In this document: positions 5,626-12,828 of the stretch, in pieces
How positions within the stretch are numbered: position 1 is the stretch's first letter
Layout: each line of letters begins with the position of its first letter
Assembly (NCBI GenBank): GCA_020628635.1
Contig: JAHDEU010000019.1
Location: 1 to 14,044 of the forward strand
Direction of reading: 5' to 3'
DNA from: Hellea sp.
Lineage (GTDB): Bacteria; Pseudomonadota; Alphaproteobacteria; Caulobacterales; Maricaulaceae
Length of the DNA: 14,044 nt
The notes under the pieces: model-generated
Told to the model about the DNA's origin: nothing
What the model saw: the letters and a program-made list of their open reading frames with translations, nothing else
Databases searched by the model: none
Translations under genes and position numbers: made by a program

Positions 5626-7208
5626 CAGCCCGTCTTTCCTCTGCAGCGGCGCAATGCGCGACCCGGTCGTTGCCCGGTCAGCATGCCGTCGTCGATAGCC
5701 GCCTCGCCATTGACGAAGGCATAGAGGACTCCGGCCGACAGTTCTTCAGGATTCCGGAAGTCGGCGCGCGGCGCGAAGCTGTCGGGGTCGATGACGACCA
5801 CATCGGCCGCGTAACCGTTGCGCAGATAGCCACGCCCGCACAGGCCGAACGTGTCCGCGACCAGGCCCGTGCTGCGGTGAACAAATGACGGCAGGTCGAT
5901 CCAGCGCTCCTCCCTGACATAGCGGCGGTATTTCATCGGATAGCTCGCATATTTGCGCGGATGACCCGTGCTGCCGTCAGAACTCGTCATGACCCAGCTC
6001 TGTTGCATGAAGCGCTGCATATCGTCTGGCGACATGTTGAACGACGCGATGCGGGCATCGCCGCGTCGGGCGATGTCCAACGCGCTGTCGACCGGATCGC
6101 TATGTGTCTCCGACGCGATCTCGCCCAAGGTTTTTCCAACCCAGTCCAGGTCGCCGTCCTCTCCAAGGGTTGCCGTGATCAGCACGGCGTCGGGACCGCC
6201 CCGCAGGCGCAGATTGTCGGCCGTGTCGGCGCGAAGGCGCTTGGCCAAGGCAGGATCGGTAAGCCGAGCCGCATAGTCCTCGGTCGTGCCTGCCTTGACC
6301 CAACGCGGGAGGAGCGCGTTCGATATGCGCGTGCCGGATGCGCGCCATGGATATTGGTCTGCCGTGATGTGCAGGCCGTCTCTGCGGGCGGCTTCGACAC
6401 GCGCGACGACGGCCTCGCTCTCGCCCCAGACATCCGCGCCGAGCGCCTTGATATGAGAGATGTTGGCTCGGATGTCCGCCGCTCTCGCAATGGTGATGAC
6501 CTCATCGATTGAAGCGAGCAGACCCGCGTCATAGCTGCCTTCATCGCGCATATGGCTGTCGTACATGCCGTCATGGCGCGCGGCGATGCGTGCCAGCGAC
6601 ACGACCTCGGACGTGTCGGCAAAACTGCCCGGGGCGTAGAACAGACCTGTCGACAGGCCGAGCGCGCCGGCCCGCATATCCTTGTCGAGCCTTCGCTCCA
6701 TCTCCGCCAATTCGGCATCGGTCGGCGCACGGTCCTCTCCGCCCATGACGGCTTTTCGCAGAGCGCCATGTCCGGTGAACAGGGCGGTGTTGGTTCCGAT
6801 GTCCAGCGCATCCAGCGTGTCCATCTGGCCTGCCACGCCCGGCTCGCCGAAGCCGTCATTTCCGTTCACAACCGTCGTCACGCCCTGGAACAGGTAGTTC
6901 GCATTGGTGCGACGCGACGGGTCGATGCTGCGCAGATCGGCCAGGCTGTGCGTGTGCGGATCGATGAAGCCGGGCATGACAAGCAGCCCGTCCGCGTCGA
7001 TGACGCGCGCCGCCTCCACGGAGCCTGGCGCACCGACATAGACGATCCGGTCTTCGCGCAATGCGACATCAAGCACGCGACCCGGTTCATCCTCTCCGCT
7101 GTATACGACCCCTCCCGATATCAACACATCGGCTGGAATCGGCGCTTCGGACGAGGCACTGCATCCGACGGACGCGAGGGCGAGGAGAGACAGCAGCGCG
7201 CGCTTCAC
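5625..7208 (-). CDS. Lipoprotein D-aminoacylase / N-acyl-D-amino-acid deacylase family amidohydrolase
   Basis: A 527-residue amidohydrolase closely resembling D-aminoacylase, which hydrolyses N-acyl-D-amino acids to a carboxylate and a free D-amino acid. It carries a lipoprotein signal peptide with acceptor Cys16 (SVGC), so it is periplasmic and membrane-anchored; characterised D-aminoacylases are cytosolic. Zinc ligands by alignment with the Alcaligenes enzyme are H85 and H87 (FIDPHTHS), H219 (SHMRDEG), H252 (ISHIK) and D411 (SSDGSTGHPR). The bridging Cys96 (GNCG) is replaced by Asp118 (GNDG). The C-terminal TGQRPGRALRR matches the family end. The start is GTG at 7208, overlapping the peptidase stop (GTGA) with only a weak Shine-Dalgarno, so translation probably depends on reinitiation. 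Substrate preference is not proven by sequence; other N-acyl or imino substrates are possible. Confidence 0.88.
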   Translation of the reverse strand: MKRALLSLLALASVGCSASSEAPIPADVLISGGVVYSGEDEPGRVLDVALREDRIVYVGAPGSVEAARVIDADGLLVMPGFIDPHTHSLADLRSIDPSRRTNANYLFQGVTTVVNGNDGFGEPGVAGQMDTLDALDIGTNTALFTGHGALRKAVMGGEDRAPTDAELAEMERRLDKDMRAGALGLSTGLFYAPGSFADTSEVVSLARIAARHDGMYDSHMRDEGSYDAGLLASIDEVITIARAADIRANISHIKALGADVWGESEAVVARVEAARRDGLHITADQYPWRASGTRISNALLPRWVKAGTTEDYAARLTDPALAKRLRADTADNLRLRGGPDAVLITATLGEDGDLDWVGKTLGEIASETHSDPVDSALDIARRGDARIASFNMSPDDMQRFMQQSWVMTSSDGSTGHPRKYASYPMKYRRYVREERWIDLPSFVHRSTGLVADTFGLCGRGYLRNGYAADVVVIDPDSFAPRADFRNPEELSAGVLYAFVNGEAAIDDGMLTGQRPGRALRRCRGKTG

Positions 7209-8455
7209 CGTTCGGCATGCTCGATCAGCCCGCGCATCATCTCCTCGGCGAAGATGCGCGCGCTTGTTTCGATTGCCGGACGCGGGGTCTCATCGCCGAC
7301 TTCGTATGTGATCGAGGGAATGCCGAAGCTCTCATACATATAGTTCTTGGAAATCGGGCGGCCGGAGTTGGACCGGTCTTCGCGCGTGAAAGGATAGACA
7401 TCGTCCGGCAGGCGCGCCTTGACCGCGGCGACCCAATCCCGCGTGAACATGGGCGGATCGGTCGGTTCCGCATCGGTCTGCGTGTAGAGCAGGTTGCGAC
7501 GGGTGGAGTGGAAGTCGAGAAAGAAGACGACCTCGTCCTCCCCGCTGTGGAAGCGTTCCAGCGCGCCGCGCACGGCTTGCGTCTCCGGCTGGCTGAACGG
7601 CCCCCAATCGCGGTTGAGGTCCATCCCGCCGAGGCCAAAGCGCCAGTTCCCGGATTTCACACCGTCCGGATTGATCATGGGCACGACGAGGAGATTGTAG
7701 CGGTCGAGAAACTGCCGGGACAAATCCGAACCATTCAGAACCGTTTCGACGAACGGGACCAGGGCCAGCGCGCCCGTGACTTCCGGCGGGTGCTGACGTC
7801 CGACGACGACAACGTAAGGCTTCGCGGTATCGCGGTCGGTTGCGATATCGATCTGGCGGATAGGCTCGCCGCCGCGCGAGCGCCCGATCACGGAGACGCT
7901 GGCATCCGCTCGCTCGCCGATACTGTCTGTGAACGCATTATGCGCGGCGACCGAGAATATCTCCTGCGCCGAGACGAAGAGTGGCGCCGCACCGGGAGCG
8001 AGTGTCAGGCGCACGCCGTCGTCGGTCTCGGTTACCGCGCTGTCCCTGAGACGCGTCCAGTTCTGGGCGTCGCGGCTGATCTTTGGAGCGTAGCGGTGTG
8101 ATCCGCCCTCATAGCGCAAGGCGACTTGAACGGGCGCGCCATCCGTTCGGGGCACGACGCGGAAGCCGTACCATGGGCTGTTGTTGATCGTCTTGCCTTC
8201 AGGGTCTGTCTTTGCTTCGGGCGTGATGGTCAGTACAAAACTGCCGTCACCGCCGACTTCGCACCCGTTGACGCGGGATGCGGCGTAGCCCGCCCGAATG
8301 GCCGCAACTGGGCTTTCGCAGACCACCGTCTCCCCGCTGAGCATGGCCGCAGCCGATCGGTCTCCCATCGGCTTGGATGTCGCGCAGGCAACCAAACTCG
8401 CGCTCGACAGCGCCCAAAATCCTGCTCTTGCCAATGTCGTCATCGGTCCGGTCAT
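7205..8455 (-). CDS. Lipoprotein M14-family zinc metallocarboxypeptidase with CCP-like N-domain
   Basis: A 416-residue periplasmic lipoprotein (lipobox L21-V-A-C24). The C-terminal half is an M14 carboxypeptidase catalytic domain: zinc ligands H222 and E225 in HPPE, H316 in LDFHS, the substrate-binding NPDG (262-265) and DLNRDW (279-284) motifs, and the general-base Glu385 in TYEVGDE. The N-terminal part, with NNSPWYGFRV at 91-100, resembles the beta-sandwich domain before the catalytic domain in cytosolic-carboxypeptidase-like (M14D) enzymes. Such enzymes remove C-terminal residues from peptides. The frame is open 52 codons upstream inside dadA, but the ATG at 8455 is chosen: a signal peptide follows, AGGAG lies 7 bp upstream, and it forms an ATGA overlap with the dadA stop. 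It overlaps the deacylase by 4 bp. The natural peptide is unknown. Confidence 0.9.
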   Translation of the reverse strand: MTGPMTTLARAGFWALSSASLVACATSKPMGDRSAAAMLSGETVVCESPVAAIRAGYAASRVNGCEVGGDGSFVLTITPEAKTDPEGKTINNSPWYGFRVVPRTDGAPVQVALRYEGGSHRYAPKISRDAQNWTRLRDSAVTETDDGVRLTLAPGAAPLFVSAQEIFSVAAHNAFTDSIGERADASVSVIGRSRGGEPIRQIDIATDRDTAKPYVVVVGRQHPPEVTGALALVPFVETVLNGSDLSRQFLDRYNLLVVPMINPDGVKSGNWRFGLGGMDLNRDWGPFSQPETQAVRGALERFHSGEDEVVFFLDFHSTRRNLLYTQTDAEPTDPPMFTRDWVAAVKARLPDDVYPFTREDRSNSGRPISKNYMYESFGIPSITYEVGDETPRPAIETSARIFAEEMMRGLIEHAER

Positions 8456-9645
8456 TGCACGGCTCCTATAGCGTCCACGATCCGCATGGCACTCCCGGCG
8501 GCGAAGGTATAGCCGAGCGATCCGTGCCCGGCATTCACGTAAAGCCCGTGAACCTTGGTTTCCCCAATATGTGGAATGCCCGACGGAGTCATGGGACGCG
8601 CGCCCGTCCACCCATGGGGCGGCGCGTCATAATCCGCGATGCCCGGCCACACGCGCCGGGCGGTCTGCAGCAGGGTGTCGATCCGCGATTTTTGGCCTCG
8701 AGCCGATGTCGCAATATCGGCAAAACCGGCAATGCGGACGCGATCGCCCAAATTCGCAAAGACGAACTTGTTGGACAGATCCGTCACGCTGATGCGCGGC
8801 GCGGATTCCGTTGCCGGCAGGGTGACGCTGTAGCCGCGCACGGCCATGAGAGGCAGGCTGAGCCCGTGCGGGCGCAGAAGCGTGTTGCTGCTCATGCCGA
8901 GGCAGGACACGACCGTGTCACACTGCAAGACCCGGTCGATGGTTCTCACGCCCTGGACCCGGCCACGTCGAACGATAATTTCACTCACTTCCTGTCCGAG
9001 CTCGAACCGGACACCGAACTGTTCGCGCGCGAGATCTGATAAGGCCGTGCAATAGGTCAGCGTGTCGAGCGCAGTATCGTCAGGTGAATATAGCCCGCCA
9101 TATTGCGGTTCACTCCAGGAGGCGAGAGCGGGCTCCACGTCGCGGCAGTCCTCCGCTGAGAGGTAATTGGGCTGCCTCCGCATCTCCTCCAGCTGTCGCG
9201 GCGTCTGGGCGATGACCAGTTTCCCGACACCGGTCGGCTGCAGAGCGTCCGACGGCAGATCGCGCGCAAAACTGTCCACGGCGGCATGCGATTCTGCGGC
9301 CAGCCCGTCTCGTGCAGCCTTGTTCTTCCGAAATGCGTTGTTCCGGCACTGCCCAAGAAACTGCGTGCCCCATTTGGCGAGATGCAAAGCCGCGCCGGGG
9401 TTGCTACCGAGACCCACACGCATGGCCGGATCCCGGCCCAGCAAGATATTTGGAAGTTTCGGCAGGACAGCCGGGCTCGCCATCGGGTCGGTATAGGACC
9501 AGGAGAGCTGCGCACCATTGGCATGGCTGGCCCCGGCTGCAATCCGGTTCGCCTTGTCGATGACGATCACCTCATGGCCAGCCCGCGACAGCGCGAAGGC
9601 CGTCGAGACGCCCACGACACCGGAGCCGAGAACGCAGATCGTCAT
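8452..9645 (-). CDS. dadA: DadA-like FAD-dependent D-amino acid dehydrogenase
   Basis: A 397-residue FAD oxidoreductase of the DAO/DadA family. D-amino acid dehydrogenases oxidise D-amino acids to 2-oxo acids and ammonia and pass electrons to the respiratory chain at the inner membrane. The dinucleotide-binding G7-S-G-V-V-G12 opens the protein with E/D30 ending the second strand. The DadA signature HANGAQLSWSYTDPMASP starts at 41, and the C-terminal FAD/substrate region has GARPMTPSGIPHIGE (348-362) and NAGHGSLGYT (371-380), closely matching DadA. No signal peptide is present, so it acts on the cytoplasmic side. An excellent Shine-Dalgarno, AAGGAGG (9657-9651), sits 5 bp before the ATG, so translation is well driven at the head of this four-gene overlapping set. 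Related glycine or proline oxidases cannot be fully excluded, but the motifs and neighbours favour D-amino acids. Confidence 0.88.
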   Translation of the reverse strand: MTICVLGSGVVGVSTAFALSRAGHEVIVIDKANRIAAGASHANGAQLSWSYTDPMASPAVLPKLPNILLGRDPAMRVGLGSNPGAALHLAKWGTQFLGQCRNNAFRKNKAARDGLAAESHAAVDSFARDLPSDALQPTGVGKLVIAQTPRQLEEMRRQPNYLSAEDCRDVEPALASWSEPQYGGLYSPDDTALDTLTYCTALSDLAREQFGVRFELGQEVSEIIVRRGRVQGVRTIDRVLQCDTVVSCLGMSSNTLLRPHGLSLPLMAVRGYSVTLPATESAPRISVTDLSNKFVFANLGDRVRIAGFADIATSARGQKSRIDTLLQTARRVWPGIADYDAPPHGWTGARPMTPSGIPHIGETKVHGLYVNAGHGSLGYTFAAGSAMRIVDAIGAVQ

Positions 9646-9741
9646 ATCGTCCTCCTTGTCCTGATCGTTCGCTGCGGGCGTGCGGAGAGAGCCGAGTCAC
9701 AAGGACCCGTCCGGCAGTGCCGCAATGTTGGAGATTGAATT

Positions 9742-9765
9742 GACCGGCGGAAACTTCCACCGGTC
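9742..9765 (-). terminator. Hairpin between the receptor gene and dadA (attenuator or mRNA-end element)
   Basis: In the minus-strand transcript GACCGGTGG and CCGCCGGTC (9765-9757 and 9750-9742) can form a 9 bp stem with one G-U pair and a six-base loop AAGUUU. It lies 14 bases after the receptor stop. The bases that follow (AATTCAATC) are not a T-run, so it is not a standard intrinsic terminator. It may partly uncouple receptor expression from the catabolic genes or protect the receptor mRNA end. Confidence 0.4.
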
Positions 9766-9779
9766 CATGGTTTCAGCCG

Positions 9780-12698
9780 CTAGAAATCCTTGCGGATGCT
9801 TGTGTACCAATAGCGACCGCGGTTGTTGTGCAGTCCGACAAAATACCCGCGGGCGAACTCGTCCGCGAGCGGTGGCTTCTTGTCACCGACATTGCGAACG
9901 CCGACCCGAACGCGAAGATCATCCAGCAGATTGCCGGTGTCGTTCTCGAAAGTGTAATCGGCATAGAGGCTCAATGTCTTGAACGCATCGACCGGCAGTG
10001 CATCGAAGTCGGCGTTGTTGGTCGAGGTATCCACGACATCGCCGACGTAGCGGTAGAACGCGCCCGCGCCGAAGTTCTTGTAATCCCAGATCAACGAGCC
10101 GGTGTAGCGCCACTCCGGGCGACTGTTCTGCTTGATCAGGGAACGACTGGATGCCACGTCCACAGCGTCGTTCAGCGTGCCGTCGGCTACGCCGTCGATA
10201 ATGCTCTGCCCCAGGGGTGATGGCGTCTGAAAGAATGTGTCCAGAAAGGCCGCATTGGCCTTGAGCTGAAAACGATGATCACCTGCACGCAAGGTGTAGT
10301 AGGCACCCAGATCGATTCCTTCGATCTCCCGTGGGAAGAGGTTGGTATAGGCGTCGCGCACTTCGATAATGTCGCCGGCCGGGGCCAGCCCGGCGGCCTC
10401 GAAGATCGCTGCCGTATCGGCATCGGGTGTGTCGCGGATGACATTGGGATTGGAGCTGCCCTGCAGACGGAGCAGGTAGTCGAGCGAAATCTGGTTTTGA
10501 TCGCCGAAGATGCCGACGATATCCTCCTGCTCGATCCGCCAGTAATCCGCGGTGAATGTTAGATCGGAGGTCGGCTCGAATACCGCGCCGACGGAGAAAT
10601 TCTTGTTCTCCTCGGGCTGCAGCTCCGGGCCACCGCTCCGCACGCTCTCGACCGAGTTGCCGTCGCAATCGCCCGTGTCGAACGCCGTGCCGTTTGCGCG
10701 TGCCGTGGCCTCGCAGAGGATCCAGTCCTCGCGACCGCCATTGACGCGGCGGATTCCATTGGCGTTGATCTGCTCCAGGTTTGGCGCGCGGAAGCCTTCC
10801 GAATAGGCGGCGCGGATAGACAATTGCGGCACCAGGGCCCACTCGGCTGCGATTTTCGGTTTCAGCACATCGCCCACATCGGAATAGCTCTCCGCGCGCG
10901 CGGCGAGCTGCACGTTCAGCGCGTGCACCAGAGGGACATCCATCTCCTCGCTGATCAGAGGAACCGCGAATTCAACGAAGGCCGACAGGACATCGCGCGA
11001 TCCATTGGTGTCCGGCGAAGGGCTGGAGCCCAGCACGTCGGACAGGTTCGTCGATCCCGTCACTGAATCGGTGAAAGTGATCGTACCATCGAGCCGGTCG
11101 TCGCGGTCGTCCTCGAAGCTTTCATTGCGCCACTCCGCGCCGACAGCCACACCGACTGCGCCGCCGGGGAGCTCGAACAGGTCGGGACGCGACGCCTTGG
11201 CATCGACCAGGAAGAGTTCGGTCGTGCCGTCACGTTTGACATTGACCAGCACTTCGTCCGCAAATCCCGGATTCGTCGCGAAGTTTGGCAGGTTCGTATC
11301 CGCCAGATTACCGCCACCAAAGATATTATAGGCGGACGCGTCGGTCCGGTTGATCGCATTTTGGAAAAGCGTGTTGGACACACGGTTGGTGCGGTCCTTG
11401 GTCTTGGCTTGTGAAAACAGGGCCGCCGTTTCCCAGTCCCAGGCCCCGGATTGGCCCCGGAAACCGCCGAGCAGGCGGAAACTGTCATTCTTCACGCTAA
11501 CCTGTCGCGGTCCGAGATCGATCGGACGGTAGTCGCGAATCTCCAGATCGACATCGACCGGGTTGTAGAAGGAATCGGCGGATACGGCGAAGCGGTTGGA
11601 GGACAGGATCGCGGCCCGCTCGCGCTCACGCGAATAGTCGGCATGGTAGTAGGAGGCCTCGCCGAACAGCTCGACACCGTTGGTCAGCTCGTGGTTGGCA
11701 AAGGCAAAGAGATTGTAGCGGTCCGTGTCGCCGACGATGTCGCGAAAGCCTGCACGGTCCAGTCGCAATACCGTGTCGATCGACCCACCATTATCCGCGC
11801 AGACGCCATTGCCAAGATCAAGCAAGCAGCCTGAAAGCGTGTCCGGCTGAATGTGGAAATCGTCATCGCCGAACACAGCCAAGCGGCCGCCCAACGCACG
11901 GAACTCCGCAAACTGCGTCTGCGTCGATAGATTCCGGAGCTGCGTATCCCCTTCGAACGGGGTGCCCTCGAAGAAGACGCGCAGGTCTTCGGTCGAGGAA
12001 TTTCGCAGATCGGTGGCCGGCATACCGTTTCGGAACATGAGATTGCCGAAGACGGAGATGTTGGTGCGACCGTCATCGCTGTTGTGACCCCATTTCACCG
12101 TGGCCGTTGTCTCATCCAGCGAGGTCCCCTCGGACGCACCGTACTGCAAGTTCAGCTGCAATCCATCGTAGTCGTCCTGAAGTATCGTATTCACCACCCC
12201 GGCCACGGCGTCCGTGCCATAAACGGCCGACGCGCCGTCGCGCAGCACTTCAAGGCGCTCCACCCCCGTGACAGGCAGCGCGTTGGAGTTGACGGACACG
12301 ACCGGGACGAGATCCTCAGCCTGGGTGCCCGGATGGAGCACGAGCCGGCGGCCGTTGAGAAGAACCAGCGTGTTGCCTGTGCCCACGCCGCGAAGGTTGA
12401 TCGAACCGACGTCGCCGCGCGCGCCGTTGATGCCGGAAAAGCGCCCCTCCCGGAACGACACGTCTCCGAGCTGGGGGATGCTGGCGAGCAGTTCGTCGCC
12501 GCTGACCGCGCCGGTAACTTCGATGTCCGCCTGCGTCAGGACCGTGACCGGCAGGATACCGGCAATGTCCGAGCCGACGATCTGCGTGCCGACGACGACG
12601 ATCTCGTCTTCCTCGTCGGTGTCCTGTGCAAAGGCCGGAGCCGTGAGCGCCGCGAGTGCGGCTCCTGAACACAGTGCTGCTCTCAAACAGTGACGCAT
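9780..12698 (-). CDS. TonB-dependent outer-membrane receptor
   Basis: A 972-residue receptor for active uptake of a large ligand across the outer membrane, powered by TonB-ExbBD. It has a signal peptide (residues 1-24, TAPAFA|Q), an acidic linker with TonB-box-like EIVVVG (32-37), a plug domain (about 43-175, with NLRGVGTGNTLVLLNGRR at 101-118 and RLEVLRDGASAVYGTDAVAGVVNTI at 148-172), and a long 22-strand-type barrel ending in the terminal Phe expected for outer-membrane insertion. No N-terminal STN signalling domain precedes the plug. The barrel contains two closely spaced Cys pairs (SGCLLDLGNGVC and ILCEATARANGTAFDTGDC) in likely extracellular loops. The frame is open 48 codons upstream, but the ATG at 12698 is preferred for its signal peptide and the GGGGGAG upstream. 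Context predicts a peptide ligand containing D- or acylated residues rather than iron. Confidence 0.93.
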   Translation of the reverse strand: MRHCLRAALCSGAALAALTAPAFAQDTDEEDEIVVVGTQIVGSDIAGILPVTVLTQADIEVTGAVSGDELLASIPQLGDVSFREGRFSGINGARGDVGSINLRGVGTGNTLVLLNGRRLVLHPGTQAEDLVPVVSVNSNALPVTGVERLEVLRDGASAVYGTDAVAGVVNTILQDDYDGLQLNLQYGASEGTSLDETTATVKWGHNSDDGRTNISVFGNLMFRNGMPATDLRNSSTEDLRVFFEGTPFEGDTQLRNLSTQTQFAEFRALGGRLAVFGDDDFHIQPDTLSGCLLDLGNGVCADNGGSIDTVLRLDRAGFRDIVGDTDRYNLFAFANHELTNGVELFGEASYYHADYSRERERAAILSSNRFAVSADSFYNPVDVDLEIRDYRPIDLGPRQVSVKNDSFRLLGGFRGQSGAWDWETAALFSQAKTKDRTNRVSNTLFQNAINRTDASAYNIFGGGNLADTNLPNFATNPGFADEVLVNVKRDGTTELFLVDAKASRPDLFELPGGAVGVAVGAEWRNESFEDDRDDRLDGTITFTDSVTGSTNLSDVLGSSPSPDTNGSRDVLSAFVEFAVPLISEEMDVPLVHALNVQLAARAESYSDVGDVLKPKIAAEWALVPQLSIRAAYSEGFRAPNLEQINANGIRRVNGGREDWILCEATARANGTAFDTGDCDGNSVESVRSGGPELQPEENKNFSVGAVFEPTSDLTFTADYWRIEQEDIVGIFGDQNQISLDYLLRLQGSSNPNVIRDTPDADTAAIFEAAGLAPAGDIIEVRDAYTNLFPREIEGIDLGAYYTLRAGDHRFQLKANAAFLDTFFQTPSPLGQSIIDGVADGTLNDAVDVASSRSLIKQNSRPEWRYTGSLIWDYKNFGAGAFYRYVGDVVDTSTNNADFDALPVDAFKTLSLYADYTFENDTGNLLDDLRVRVGVRNVGDKKPPLADEFARGYFVGLHNNRGRYWYTSIRKDF

Positions 12699-12770
12699 CG
12701 CGATATCTCCCCCTGACCGTTCGTTAATCTCCTTAGACCGTCTGTTGGGAAAGTAGGAAAGCGAAATTTG

Positions 12771-12796
12771 ATCGGAGGCCGATAGCCGGAGGCTAT
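12771..12796. promoter_or_regulatory. Tandem dyads, likely LysR-type regulator binding region upstream of the receptor
   Basis: ATAGCC-GGA-GGCTAT (12782-12796) is a perfect 6 bp inverted repeat and fits the LysR-box rule T-N11-A with dyad symmetry. It overlaps a second dyad, ATCGG-AGG-CCGAT (12771-12783). Both lie 73-98 bp upstream of the receptor ATG, the usual recognition-site distance, and directly after the end of the lysR gene. Neither is followed by a T-run in either direction, which argues against a terminator. Binding is inferred. Confidence 0.45.
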
Positions 12797-12828
12797 GGAA
12801 GCGCATGTGATTGCAAAGTAATTTGGCA

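Noticed and set aside
7061..8101. 346-codon plus-strand open frame
   Set aside because: It is antisense to the M14 peptidase and deacylase genes, whose catalytic motifs are unmistakable. Long antisense frames are expected from GC-rich third positions, and its translation has no recognisable domain.
12782..12796. Dyad as a rho-independent terminator of lysR
   Set aside because: The stem is only 6 bp and is not followed by a T-run on either strand; a LysR-type binding site fits better.
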